Numbered from the stretch's first letter, positions 43,307-52,165 are shown. The stretch is 64,000 nucleotides of DNA from Amycolatopsis rifamycinica (GCF_000695625.1 NZ_JMQI01000014.1:124001-188000), one strand, 5' to 3'. Notes: a model not told the origin generated them from the letters alone. Made by a program: numbers and translations.

Positions 43307-44767
43307 ATGGCGTCCCGGTTCGTGGACCGCGCGGTCATCCACCTGACCGCCGGTGACGGGGGCAACGGCTGCGCCTCGGTGCACCGCGAGAAGTTCAAGC
43401 CGCTCGGCGGTCCCGACGGCGGCAACGGCGGCAACGGCGGCGACGTCCTGCTGGTCGTCGACCCCAACGTGCACACCCTGCTCGACTTCCACTTCCGCCC
43501 GCACGCCAAGGCGGGCAGCGGCAAGATGGGCCAGGGCGGCAACCGCGCCGGCGCGGCGGGGGAGACGCTGGTGATGAAGGTGCCGTCCGGCACCGTCGTG
43601 TTCACCGAAGACGGCGAGATGGTCGCCGACCTGATCGGCCCGGGCACCACGTTCGTCGCCGCCCAGGGCGGCCGCGGCGGGCTCGGCAACGCCGCGCTGT
43701 CGTCCAAGGCCCGCAAGGCGCCCGGCTTCGCGCTGCTCGGCGAGCCGGGGGAGACCCGCAACCTGATCCTGGAGCTGCGCTCGGTCGCCGACGTCGGCCT
43801 GCTCGGGTTCCCGTCCGCCGGCAAGTCGTCGCTGATCTCGGTGCTGTCCGCGGCCAAGCCGAAGATCGCCGACTACCCGTTCACCACGCTGGTGCCGAAC
43901 CTCGGCGTCATCACCGGCGGCGACACGGTGTTCACCATGGCCGACGTGCCCGGTCTGATCCCCGGCGCGTCCGAGGGCAAGGGCCTCGGCCTGGACTTCC
44001 TCCGCCACATCGAGCGCTGTGCGGTGCTGGTGCACGTCGTCGACTGCGCGACGCTGGAGCCCGGCCGCGACCCGCTGTCCGATGTGGACGCGCTGGAGGC
44101 GGAGCTGGCCAAGTACACGCCGAGCCTCGGCGGGAAGCTCGAAGAACGGCCGCGCGTGGTCGTCCTGAACAAGATCGACGTCCCGGAGGCGGCCGAACTC
44201 GCCGAGTTCGTGCGCCCGGACTTCGAAGCCCGCGGCCTCCAGGTGTTCGCCGTCTCGACGGCGTCCCGCAAGGGCCTGCGGGAGCTGACCTTCGCGCTCG
44301 CCGCGATCGTCGACAAGTACCGCGAGGCGCAGCCGGTGCTGGAGCCGGAGAAGATCGTCCTGCGGCCGCTGGCCGTCGACGACTCCGGCTTCACCGTCGA
44401 GCTCGACCCCGAGGAAGAGGGCGCGTTCATCGTCCGCGGCGCACGCCCGGAGCGGTGGATCCGCCAGACCGACTTCGGCAACGACGAGGCCGTCGGCTAC
44501 CTCGCCGACCGGCTCAACCGCCTCGGCGTCGAGGACGAGCTGGCGAAGCTCGGCGCGCGGCCGGGCAGCCCGGTCACGATCGGCGACGTCCAGTTCGAGT
44601 GGGAGCCGTCGACGCCCAGCGTCGCGATGCACCTGTCCGGGCGCGGCACCGACGTGCGGCTGGAGCGCAGCGACCGGATCGGCGCGGCCGAGCGCAAGGA
44701 AGCCCGCCGGGTCCGGCGGGCGGGCTCGGACGAGCTGGAGGACGAAGACTCGGACTTCGACGCGTGA
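43307..44767 (+). CDS. obgE: GTPase Obg/CgtA
   Basis: Ribosome-associated GTPase for large-subunit assembly and growth control; 486 residues. Glycine-rich Obg fold (residues 1-158; [20 protein letters not shown]), G-domain with [10 protein letters not shown] (G1), TTLVPNLG (G2), DVPGL (G3), NKIDVPEA (G4) and SAS-like SVSTAS (G5), then an OCT domain (about 355-430) and an acidic tail [12 protein letters not shown] 43307 is preceded by GTGAGGCAAAG. Its stop overlaps the proB GTG (GTGA). Confidence 0.97.
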   Translation: MASRFVDRAVIHLTAGDGGNGCASVHREKFKPLGGPDGGNGGNGGDVLLVVDPNVHTLLDFHFRPHAKAGSGKMGQGGNRAGAAGETLVMKVPSGTVVFTEDGEMVADLIGPGTTFVAAQGGRGGLGNAALSSKARKAPGFALLGEPGETRNLILELRSVADVGLLGFPSAGKSSLISVLSAAKPKIADYPFTTLVPNLGVITGGDTVFTMADVPGLIPGASEGKGLGLDFLRHIERCAVLVHVVDCATLEPGRDPLSDVDALEAELAKYTPSLGGKLEERPRVVVLNKIDVPEAAELAEFVRPDFEARGLQVFAVSTASRKGLRELTFALAAIVDKYREAQPVLEPEKIVLRPLAVDDSGFTVELDPEEEGAFIVRGARPERWIRQTDFGNDEAVGYLADRLNRLGVEDELAKLGARPGSPVTIGDVQFEWEPSTPSVAMHLSGRGTDVRLERSDRIGAAERKEARRVRRAGSDELEDEDSDFDA

Positions 44768-45873
44768 GCGGCACGCGCGAGGCCATCGCCGCCGCGCGGC
44801 GCCTGGTCGTCAAGGTCGGGTCGTCGGCGCTGACCTCCGCGGGCAGCGGGCTCGACGTGGTCCGGCTGGACGCGCTGGTCGACGCGATCGCCGAGCGGGT
44901 CGCCCGGGATACCCAGATCGTGCTGGTGTCTTCCGGCGCGATCGGCGCCGGGCTGGCCCCGCTGTCGCTGGGCAAGCGGCCGCGCGACCTCGCCACCCAG
45001 CAGGCCGCGGCGAGCGTCGGGCAGCTGGCGCTGGCGCACGCGTACGCGGAGTCGTTCGGGCGGTACTCGCTGACGGTCGGGCAGGTGCTGCTCACCTCCG
45101 ACGACGTCGTCCGCCGGTCGCACTACCGCAACGCGCAGCGCACGTTTTCGCGCCTGCTGGCGCTGGGTGCGGTCCCGGTGGTCAACGAGAACGACACAGT
45201 GGCGACCGAGGAAATCCGCTTCGGCGACAACGACCGCCTGGCGGCCTTGGTGGCCCACCTGATCGGCGCCGACGCGCTGGTCCTGCTGTCCGATGTGGAC
45301 GGCCTGTACGACGGCGACCCCCGCGGCGGCGCGACCCGCAAGCTGACGGAGGTGCTGTCCGAGTCCGATGTGGACGGCATCTCGGTCGGCATGTCCAGCT
45401 CGGGCCTGGGAACGGGCGGCATGGTGTCCAAGCTGGCGGCCGCCCGCACGGCGGCGGGCGCGGGCATCCCGGTGTTGCTCGCCGCCGCCTCGGAAGCCTC
45501 GGCGGCGCTGACTTCCGCCTCCCCGGGAACAGCGTTCGCCCCGGCGGACACGCGCCTGTCGGCCCGCCGGTTCTGGCTGGGCTACGCGGCGGACACCACG
45601 GGCACGCTCCGCCTCGACGACGGCGCGGTGACGGCGGTGGTCCGCCGCCGCCGATCCCTCCTGGCCGCCGGCATCACGGGCGTGGCCGGCGACTTCCAGG
45701 CCGGCGACGTGGTCGACCTGGTGGACGCCAAGGACCGCCCGGTGGCCCGCGGAGTGGTCGCCTTCGACGCGACGGAACTCCCGGACCTGATCGGCCGCTC
45801 CACCCCCGACCTCCCGGCCGAGCAGCGCCGCGAGGTCGTCCACGCCGACGACCTCGTCCCCCTCCGCCGCTGA
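44764..45873 (+). CDS. proB: glutamate 5-kinase
   Basis: First step of proline synthesis: phosphorylates glutamate. 369 residues with the amino-acid kinase domain ([57 protein letters not shown]) and a C-terminal PUA domain (residues about 280-360; [20 protein letters not shown]). GTG start overlaps the obgE stop. The usual partner proA is not adjacent: proB is followed by a repeat array, an SDR remnant and unrelated genes, so proA must lie outside the window. Confidence 0.97.
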   Translation: MSGTREAIAAARRLVVKVGSSALTSAGSGLDVVRLDALVDAIAERVARDTQIVLVSSGAIGAGLAPLSLGKRPRDLATQQAAASVGQLALAHAYAESFGRYSLTVGQVLLTSDDVVRRSHYRNAQRTFSRLLALGAVPVVNENDTVATEEIRFGDNDRLAALVAHLIGADALVLLSDVDGLYDGDPRGGATRKLTEVLSESDVDGISVGMSSSGLGTGGMVSKLAAARTAAGAGIPVLLAAASEASAALTSASPGTAFAPADTRLSARRFWLGYAADTTGTLRLDDGAVTAVVRRRRSLLAAGITGVAGDFQAGDVVDLVDAKDRPVARGVVAFDATELPDLIGRSTPDLPAEQRREVVHADDLVPLRR

Positions 45874-45902
45874 CCCACCCGCGCCCTCACCCGCGCCCCA
45901 AC

Positions 45903-46119
45903 GGGCATCACCCGCGAGCCAAGGGGCATCACACGTGCGCCGGGGGGCATCACACGTGACTGGCCGGGCATCTCGCGTGTCTCCCGGGGCATCACCGTGT
46001 CGCCCCTCCAATCACGCGAGATGCCCTCCCGATCACGCGAGATGCCTCCCCAATCACGCGAGATGCCCTCCCAATCACGTGTGATGCCTCCCCAATCACG
46101 CGAGATGCCCAGCCAATCA
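45903..46119. repeat. 21-bp-period repeat array, type B, with internal inversion
   Basis: Five units starting at 45903, 45924, 45945, 45966 and 45987 read GGGCATCACACGTGA-like, and then, after a 6-base junction, six units starting at 46010, 46031, 46052, 46073, 46094 and 46115 read AATCACGCGAGATGCCC-like, the reverse complement. Starts are exactly 21 bases apart throughout each half. The two halves could fold into a stem of about 100 bp. It follows the proB stop (45873). Confidence 0.92.
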
Positions 46120-46139
46120 GTCCCGACTCACCCGGTGAG

Positions 46140-46165
46140 GCGGCACTTTCACGTGAAAGTGCCGC
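46140..46165. terminator. 26-bp perfect palindrome
   Basis: GCGGCACTTTCAC followed immediately by its exact complement GTGAAAGTGCCGC. It lies between the repeat array and the stop of an SDR remnant (46171), where a terminator for converging transcription is expected; the core CACTTTCACGTGAAAGTG could also be a protein-binding site. Confidence 0.65.
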
Positions 46166-46170
46166 GTCCC

Positions 46171-46308
46171 TCAGCCGAGTGAGACCAGGCGCGCTCCGCC
46201 GTCCGCTTCCAGGACCGTGCCGGTCAGGTTCGGGTTCGTCGCCGCCAGCGTCACGACTTCCGCCACGTCGTCCGCCGTGGCGACTCGGCGGGCCGGGACC
46301 GCGGCCGC
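46171..46308 (-). pseudogene. C-terminal remnant of a short-chain dehydrogenase
   Basis: About 45 codons read RRVATADDVAEVVTLAATNP then LTGTVLEADGGARLV, the typical final segment of an SDR (DDVA..VxxLAxN, GTVLEADGG). Upstream, the reading frame turns into arginine/serine-rich sequence without any Rossmann motif, YxxxK or catalytic Ser, so the first four fifths of the gene are gone. It sits directly beside the 26-bp palindrome and the type B array, which suggests local rearrangement. Confidence 0.65.
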
Positions 46309-46345
46309 CGTCGACCGCCGGCGGCTTGGTGGCGCTGTTAGCCGG

Positions 46346-46630
46346 TCACGGCGCCTCGATCGCCGAGATCCGGTAGCGCGCCACCGAGGCGCCGAGAATC
46401 TGCGCCGCCTGCTCGTCCGACGGTCCGGACCCGCGGAACCGCTCCAGGTCTTCGTCGGACTCCCAGCGCTCGTACACCGTGACCCGTCCGGGGTCGAGCA
46501 GGTCGGCACCCAGCGCGTACTCGAGGCAGCCCGGCGCCGCGCGCGCGAGCCGCACGGCTTCGGCGCAGCCTTCGAGGTAGGCGGCGCGGGCCTCCGGGGC
46601 GACCGCGAGCCAGCCGGCCACGATGATCAT
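46346..46630 (-). CDS. antibiotic biosynthesis monooxygenase (ABM) family protein
   Basis: A 94-residue single-domain protein of the dimeric alpha/beta-barrel ABM group. MIIVAGWLAVAPEARAAYLE begins the first strand and helix, APGCLEYALGADLLDPGRVTVYERWESDEDLERF is the conserved middle (shown as separate motifs: PGCLEYALGAD and VYERWESDEDLERF). Such proteins act as cofactor-free quinone-forming monooxygenases or haem degraders; function here is unknown. The ATG at 46630 was chosen by homology; GGAAGGAAC is just upstream. It follows argS on the same strand by 14 bases and is probably cotranscribed. Confidence 0.85.
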   Translation of the reverse strand: MIIVAGWLAVAPEARAAYLEGCAEAVRLARAAPGCLEYALGADLLDPGRVTVYERWESDEDLERFRGSGPSDEQAAQILGASVARYRISAIEAP

Positions 46631-46644
46631 GCGTGTTCCTTCCG

Positions 46645-48369
46645 TCAGAGCCGTTCGGGCGCTTCGATGCCGAGCAGTGAAAGCCCAAGCGCGAGAGTTT
46701 GCGACGTCAACGCGGTCAACCGCAGCCGGGACGCGCGCAACTCCGGTGAAGACGCCTTCAGCACCGGACATTCTTCGAAGAACCGCGAGAAGGCGACCGC
46801 GGTCTCGTAGAGGTACGTACAGAGCTTGTGCGGCACGTAGGCGCTCGTCGTCGCTTTCAGTGCTTCGCCGAACCTGAGCAGCTTCAGCGCCAGCGCCCGC
46901 TCCGCCGGCGCTTCGAGTAGGACGTCGGTGCCGTCGGGGAGGCCGCCCGCCTTGCGGAGGATCGACTGCGTCCGCGCGTGCGCGTACTGCAGGTACACCG
47001 AGGTGTTGCCCTCCTTGGCCAGCATCCGGTCCCACGCGAAGACGTAGTCGCGCTCGCGGTCCCCGGACAGGTCCGCGTACTTGACCGCGCCGATGCCCAC
47101 CGCGCGGGCGACTTCGGCCTGCCCCGGCGCGTCGAGCTCACTGCGTTCGGCGACGACCGCGGCGGCTTGTGTCACGGCTTCGGTGAGCAGGTCGGCCAGT
47201 TTGACGGTCTCGCCGACCCGGGTCCGCATGGCCTTGCCGTCCGCGCCGAGCACCGTGCCGAAGCCGATGTGCTCGGCGCGCCCGGTCAGCCAGCCCGCCG
47301 CGCGGCAGGTGGCGAACAGCATCGCGAAGTGCTGCGCCTGCGGTGTCCCGACGACGTAGAGCAGGTCGGTGGCGCCGCGCTCGGCCGTCCAGTACCGGAC
47401 GGTCGCCAGGTCCGTGGCGGCGTACCCGTAGCCGCCGTCGCGCTTGCGGACGATCAGCGGCAGCCGGTCGCCTTCGCGGTTGCGGAAGCCTTCGGGGAAC
47501 ACACAGATCGCGCCGTCGCTGACTTCGGTCAAGCCGGCTTCCTCGAGGTCGTCGACGACCGCGGCGAGGTACGGGTTGTAGAAGCTCTCGCCGTAGATGT
47601 CCTTGTCGGTCAGGGAAATCCCGAGAAGTGCGTACACCTCGTTGAAGTGCCGGGTCGACTCGTCGACGAGCTCCTGCCAGACGGCGACGGTGTCTTCGTC
47701 GCCGCTCTGCAGCTTGACGACACGCGTGCGCGCCCGCGTCGCGAACGATTCGTCGCTGTCGAACTTCCGGCGTGCTTCGCGGTAGAAGGCGTCGAGGTCG
47801 GCGATCGCGCGTTGTCCGGCGGAGACGTCGAGAAGGTGCTCGATGAGCATGCCGAACGGCGTGCCCCAGTCGCCGAGGTGGTTGTGCGGCAGCACTTCGT
47901 GCCCGGCGAACCGCAGGAGCCGGGCGAGCGCGTCGCCGATCACGGACGAGCGCAGGTGCCCGACGTGCATTTCCTTGGCGACGTTCGGGCTGCTGTAGTC
48001 GAGCGCGATCCGCCGGGGCGCCGTGGTTTCCGGCACGCCGAGACGCGGATCGCCGAGCAGGGCGCCGAGGCGGGCTTCGAGCCATTCCGTGCGCAGCGCG
48101 AAATTGAGGAAGCCCGGTCCGGAGACTTCCGGCGGATCGGCGATCCCGTCGAGCTCCAGCGCCCCGGCGATCAGCCCGGCGACCTCGCGCGGCGGACGGC
48201 CGAGCTGCTTGCCCAGGCTCATCGCGAGGTTGGCCTGGTAGTCGACGCCGTCGCGCGGCGACGCCTGGACCAGCGCCTGCTCCGGCGTCAGGTCGACGTC
48301 CAGCGCCCGGCCGGCGGCGGTCACCACGCGGCGCGCCAGCTCCTCGGTAACGTCGGCGGTCTGCTGCAC
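46645..48369 (-). CDS. argS: arginine--tRNA ligase
   Basis: Charges tRNA-Arg; class I synthetase of 574 residues. Signature SSPNVAKEMHVGHLRSSVIGD contains the HIGH equivalent (split here: NVAKEMHVGHLRSS); the N-terminal tRNA-recognition domain and the C-terminal DALR anticodon-binding domain (VYLQYAHARTQSILRKAG) are complete. The KMSKS loop is degenerate (GADGKAMRTRVGE), which is normal for this family. GTG 48369 follows AAGGAGGG. In many actinobacteria argS is next to lysA; that is not so here, so this could be a second copy; the window cannot decide. Confidence 0.94.
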   Translation of the reverse strand: MQQTADVTEELARRVVTAAGRALDVDLTPEQALVQASPRDGVDYQANLAMSLGKQLGRPPREVAGLIAGALELDGIADPPEVSGPGFLNFALRTEWLEARLGALLGDPRLGVPETTAPRRIALDYSSPNVAKEMHVGHLRSSVIGDALARLLRFAGHEVLPHNHLGDWGTPFGMLIEHLLDVSAGQRAIADLDAFYREARRKFDSDESFATRARTRVVKLQSGDEDTVAVWQELVDESTRHFNEVYALLGISLTDKDIYGESFYNPYLAAVVDDLEEAGLTEVSDGAICVFPEGFRNREGDRLPLIVRKRDGGYGYAATDLATVRYWTAERGATDLLYVVGTPQAQHFAMLFATCRAAGWLTGRAEHIGFGTVLGADGKAMRTRVGETVKLADLLTEAVTQAAAVVAERSELDAPGQAEVARAVGIGAVKYADLSGDRERDYVFAWDRMLAKEGNTSVYLQYAHARTQSILRKAGGLPDGTDVLLEAPAERALALKLLRFGEALKATTSAYVPHKLCTYLYETAVAFSRFFEECPVLKASSPELRASRLRLTALTSQTLALGLSLLGIEAPERL

Positions 48370-48438
48370 AGTGTCCCTCCTTCGGCTCGGTCTGAAGGCC
48401 CGCAGCGTAGCGAGCGTGACCGGTCGATGACGAAGGGT

Positions 48439-49726
48439 TTACCGCAGCTCGCTGCCCTTGGTCTCCGGGAGCGTGAGGATCACCGCGAACGCGATCGCCG
48501 CGCCCACGGCGACGTACCAGAAGTAGAGCGTCTGCGACACCGTGCCGAACAGGGTGATGAGCAGGGGAGCGGTGCCGCCGAAGATCGCGACGGTCAGGTT
48601 GTACCAGGCCCCGATGCCCCAGCCCGCGCAGTTCGGTGGGGAACAGTTCGCTCATGATGGCCGGCGCGATCGACGTCATCGCCGTGTACAGCCCGAGCCC
48701 CACGCAGAACACGACGAGCAGGCCGCCGACGTCCGGACCGATCAAAGTGGACAGTGGCACGACGGCCACCGCGGTGGCCCCGGACCAGACGAGCAGCTGC
48801 GGCTTCCGGCCGAACCGGTCCGCCAGCGCCCCGAGCGGGTACTGCAGGGCGATGAACAACGCTGTGCCGACCGAAAGGGCGAGGAAGACCGCGTCGGCGC
48901 CGGCGTGCCGGTTCTTCACCGCGAACGACGTGAGCGCGCTGAAGAACGTGTAGTAGCAGAGGGTCGACAGCATCGTGAAGCCGACGAGCCTGCCCACCGC
49001 CTTCGGGTGGTGGGTCAGCGTCGTCAGCAGCGGCCGTTCGATCTTCCGCGCCTTGGTCTTCGTCTGCTCGAACAGCTCCGTTTCGGCGAGGCTGCGGCGC
49101 AGCCACAGCCCGACGAGGCCGAAGACGCCACCGAGCAGGAACGGCAGCCGCCAGCCCCACGACGTGAGCTGCGCCTTGTCGAGCGCGCGGGCCAGGACGA
49201 AGCCGAGCACGGTCGCGACGAGCACCGCCGAGCCGGTCGAGATGTAGAAGAACGCCGAGTACCGGCCGCGACGCGCCGGCGGCGCGATCTCGCCCAGGTA
49301 GGCCGACGCGTTCGACACCTCCCCGCCCAGCGACAGTCCCTGGGCGATGCGGGCGAGCAGCAGCAGGATCGGCGCGAGCCAGCCGACCTGCGCGAACGTC
49401 GGCAGCAGCCCGATCGCCACCGACCCGCCGGCCATGAGCAGGATGGTGAGGATCATGGCGGGCTTCCGGCCACGGGTGTCGGCGAACCGCCCGAGCAGGA
49501 CGCCGCCGAGCGGCCGGAAGAAGAAGGCCAGCGCGTAGGTGGCGAAGGTGTTGATCAGCGCGAGCGTGTCGTTCCCGGCGGGGAAGAACGCACTGGCGAA
49601 GTAGATGCTGAACGTCGCGTAGATCGTCCAGTCGAACCACTCCAGCGCGTTCCCGGCACTCGCGGCGAACAGCTTGCGCACCGGCAGCCGGTGGCGCTGC
49701 GAAACCTGGACGGCGGATTCGGTCAT
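48439..49726 (-). pseudogene. MHS-family MFS transporter, single-base frameshift
   Basis: About 429 codons of a metabolite:proton symporter of the MHS group (dicarboxylate/shikimate/osmolyte type): EWFDWTIYATFSIYFASAFF, FFRPLGGVLLGRFADTRGRK, GRIAQGLSLGGE-like RIAQGLSLGGEVSNAS and ALADRFGRKP are all present. Near residue 370 the frame breaks: after FPTELRGLG one extra G in a run of four (plus-strand CCCC at 48617-48620) shifts reading. In the other frame translation resumes as IGAWYNLTVAIFGGTAPLL and runs to a normal end ETKGSELR with TAA at 48439. Either a recent inactivating mutation or a sequencing error in a homopolymer. Confidence 0.85.
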
Positions 49727-49836
49727 GGCGGCCTCCACGTCACCCGAAGGTGTCACGGGACTTTGCCACATTCCTTCGCAGTGCGAAAGATCCCCACCAT
49801 CCGCCCAGGCTGTTCATCCCGGCCCACCCTCCCCAG

Positions 49837-49925
49837 GTACCCGTGTCGTCCACCTGCGTACGCGTGTCGTCCGTCCAGGTACGCGTGTCGTCCGTCCAGG
49901 TACGCGTGTCGTCCGTCCGTATACG
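49837..49925. repeat. 21-bp-period repeat array, type A
   Basis: Units start at 49837, 49858, 49879 and 49900 (consensus GTACGCGTGTCGTCC followed by GTCCAG), with a decayed fifth (GTATACGTCTCC). All face the same way. The array lies 27 bases after the recQ end (stop at 49952, minus strand) and upstream of the MHS transporter gene. The 49727-49836 part between array and transporter start shows no other feature and probably holds the transporter promoter. Confidence 0.9.
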
Positions 49926-49951
49926 TCTCCTCCCTCGCGGACCGCCTTCCC

Positions 49952-52063
49952 TCAGGCCGTGCTGGCCAGCGCGAACGGCAGCACGGCAGGTGCCCCGGCC
50001 CGCCGGAGCAGGCGAGCGGCGAGCGTCATCGTCCAGCCCGTGTCGATGAGGTCGTCCACGAGCAGGATCGGCCCGCCCGGCAGCGTCTCCGCGAGGTCGG
50101 CGGGCATGCTCATCCGCCGCCACAGGTCCGCCAGCCGTTGCGCGCTGTTCGCCTGACGCGGCGGCGGCCCCTCGGCGTCGAGCGCGCCGAGGAAGTCCAG
50201 CCTGCCGATCTCGGCGAGCCGCGTCGCCAGGCTGTACACCAGCTGCGGCCGCGTCGACGACGGCACCGCCACCACCGCCACCGGCCGTTCCGCCCACTGC
50301 CACCCGGCGAGCACCTGCACACACGCCTTGAACACCGAGTCGGGCACTTCGGCGTCCTTCGCCTGCGGCCCGACGAGTTCCCGCAGCCGGTTGCCCCAGC
50401 CGACGTCGGTGAGCCGCCCGAGCACCTGGCCGGGCTCGGCCTGGTCGTCGGCCGAGATCCGGCCGGACACCGGTACGTCCAAAGAGGACATCCCGGTCGG
50501 CCACTGCTTCCGCGGCGCGACCTCGACACCGGGCCGCTGCAGGCGTTCGCGCGTCGCGTCGACGACCTCGTCCGCGATCGTCGTGTCCCAGTGCCGCCCG
50601 GTGCAGTTGTCGCACCGCCCGCACGGCGCCGCGTCGGGGTCGTCGAGCTGGCGGCGCAGGTACTCCATCCGGCAGCCGTCGGTGGCGAGGTAACCGAGCA
50701 TCGCCTGCTGCTCGCGATCGCGCGCTTCCGCCACCCGCCGGTACCGCCCGCGGTCGTACTGCCATTCCGCGCCCGTGCTCGTCCAGCCGCCCTTGACGCG
50801 CCGGACCGCGCCGTCGACGTCCAGCACCTTGAGCACCATCTCCAGCCGGGACCGGGAAAGCTCGACCGACGGCTCGAGCGCGGCCGTCGACAGTGGACGG
50901 TCGGCGTACGCGAGGGTGTTGAGCACCTGGGTCACCCGCAGTTCGTCCGGGAAGGCCAGCGACCCGAAGTACGCCCAGATCGCCTTGTCCTCTTCACCGG
51001 GCAGCAGCACGACTTCGGCACGCTCCACGCCACGTCCGGCGCGGCCGACCTGCTGGTAGTAGGCGATCGGCGACGACGGCGCGCCGAGGTGCACGACGAA
51101 CCCGAGGTCCGGCTTGTCGAACCCCATGCCCAGCGCGGACGTCGCGACCAGGGCCTTGACGCGGTTGCCGAGCAGGTCGTCCTCGGCCGCCTGCCGGTCG
51201 GCCGGGTCGGTCTTGCCGGTGTAGGCCGCCACCGGGTAGCCGCGGTCCTTCAGTAGCGACGCGACGTCGTGCGCCGCCGCGACGGTCAGGCAGTAGATGA
51301 TCCCCGACCCGGGCAGCTCGGCCAGGTGCTCGGCGAGCCAGGCCAGCCGCGCCTGCGACGTCGGCAGCCGGCACACCGACAGCCGCAGGCTTTCCCGGTC
51401 GAGGCTGCCGCGCAGCACCAGCGTGTCGCCGCCGGTGCCGAGGCCCAGCTGCTCGGCGACGTCGGTGACCACGCGGTCGTTCGCGGTCGCCGTCGTCGCC
51501 AGCACGGGCACGCCCTCCGGCAGGTCGCCCAGCAGCGTGCGCAGCCGCCGGTAGTCCGGCCGGAAGTCGTGGCCCCAGTCCGAAATGCAGTGCGCCTCGT
51601 CGACCACCAGCAGCCCGGTGCTCGCGGTCAGCTTCGGCAGGACGTTGTCGCGGAAGTCCGGGTTGTTCAGCCGTTCGGGGCTGACCAGCAGGACGTCCAC
51701 CTCGCCGGCCGCGACCGCCGCCTGGACCTGGTCCCACTCCTGCGGGTTCGCGGAGTTCATCGTCGCCGCGTGAATTCCGGCCCGCGCCGCCGCCGAGATC
51801 TGGTTGCGCATCAGCGCCAGCAGGGGCGACACGATGACCGTCGGCCCGCTGCCCTGCTCGCGCAGCAACGCCGTGGCCAGGAAGTACACCGCCGACTTGC
51901 CCCACCCGGTGCGCTGCACGACCAGCGCGCGGCGCCGCTGCGCGACCAAGGCCTCGATGGCTGTCCATTGGTCTTCGCGCAGCCTCGCCGCATCGCCGGC
52001 GAGTGCCCGCAGGAGGGTCTCGGCGCGGTCGCGGAGGGCTGAGGTGGTGCTGGTCGTGTCCAC
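49952..52063 (-). CDS. recQ: RecQ-family DNA helicase with C-terminal phosphoribosyltransferase-like domain
   Basis: A 703-residue 3'-5' DNA helicase for recombination and repair. Motif I QRTGWGKSAVYFLA, motif II VVDEAHCISDWGHDFR (DEAH), motif III ATTATANDRV and motif VI QQVGRAGRG are intact; a zinc-binding CRMEYLRR...CGRCDNC follows. There is no HRDC domain. Instead the last ~190 residues form a PRTase-like domain with the PRPP-loop motif PILLVDDLIDTGWTMT. This fusion is known in actinobacteria, but its role is unclear. GTG 52063 (MDTTSTTSALRD) is preferred; ATG 52087 is possible but has no ribosome site. Confidence 0.92.
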   Translation of the reverse strand: MDTTSTTSALRDRAETLLRALAGDAARLREDQWTAIEALVAQRRRALVVQRTGWGKSAVYFLATALLREQGSGPTVIVSPLLALMRNQISAAARAGIHAATMNSANPQEWDQVQAAVAAGEVDVLLVSPERLNNPDFRDNVLPKLTASTGLLVVDEAHCISDWGHDFRPDYRRLRTLLGDLPEGVPVLATTATANDRVVTDVAEQLGLGTGGDTLVLRGSLDRESLRLSVCRLPTSQARLAWLAEHLAELPGSGIIYCLTVAAAHDVASLLKDRGYPVAAYTGKTDPADRQAAEDDLLGNRVKALVATSALGMGFDKPDLGFVVHLGAPSSPIAYYQQVGRAGRGVERAEVVLLPGEEDKAIWAYFGSLAFPDELRVTQVLNTLAYADRPLSTAALEPSVELSRSRLEMVLKVLDVDGAVRRVKGGWTSTGAEWQYDRGRYRRVAEARDREQQAMLGYLATDGCRMEYLRRQLDDPDAAPCGRCDNCTGRHWDTTIADEVVDATRERLQRPGVEVAPRKQWPTGMSSLDVPVSGRISADDQAEPGQVLGRLTDVGWGNRLRELVGPQAKDAEVPDSVFKACVQVLAGWQWAERPVAVVAVPSSTRPQLVYSLATRLAEIGRLDFLGALDAEGPPPRQANSAQRLADLWRRMSMPADLAETLPGGPILLVDDLIDTGWTMTLAARLLRRAGAPAVLPFALASTA

Positions 52064-52147
52064 GTCCCCACGTCTACCCCATGGCACCGACAGACCGGGA
52101 ACCGGCGGCGTCGCGAACGGGTGGGTTCGCGACGTATCCGGGCCGTA

Positions 52148-52165
52148 TTGTGACCTGAATCACAA
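52148..52165. promoter_or_regulatory. CRP-type binding palindrome
   Basis: TTGTGACCTGAATCACAA is a perfect inverted repeat TTGTGA-N6-TCACAA, matching the consensus TGTGA-N6-TCACA of CRP/GlxR proteins. It is in the divergent promoter region of recQ (start 52063) and nadD (start 52238), about 75-85 bases from each. It suggests cAMP-dependent control of one or both genes. Confidence 0.75.

Noticed and set aside
38965..43857. Very long antisense open frame (1630 codons) opposite rne, rplU, rpmA and obgE
   Set aside because: Shadow of GC-rich codon bias; the plus strand has well-known conserved genes, and the antisense product lacks protein-like composition.
45903..46119. CRISPR array
   Set aside because: Units are contiguous 21-mers without unique spacers, and no cas genes are present; same for the other arrays.
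45997..46182. 61-codon ORF of SREMPSQ-type repeats through the type B array
   Set aside because: Same reason; it is non-coding repeat DNA.
47138..49771. 877-codon frame joining the MHS transporter to argS antisense-frame sequence
   Set aside because: After the frameshift the frame simply stays open through argS in a wrong frame; the true ends are as annotated.
49674..50156. ORF translating the type A array into repeats of RVVRPGT (and minus-strand DDTRTWT)
   Set aside because: 21 is a multiple of three, so any open frame gives a peptide repeat; no ribosome site, and the frame runs into recQ antisense.
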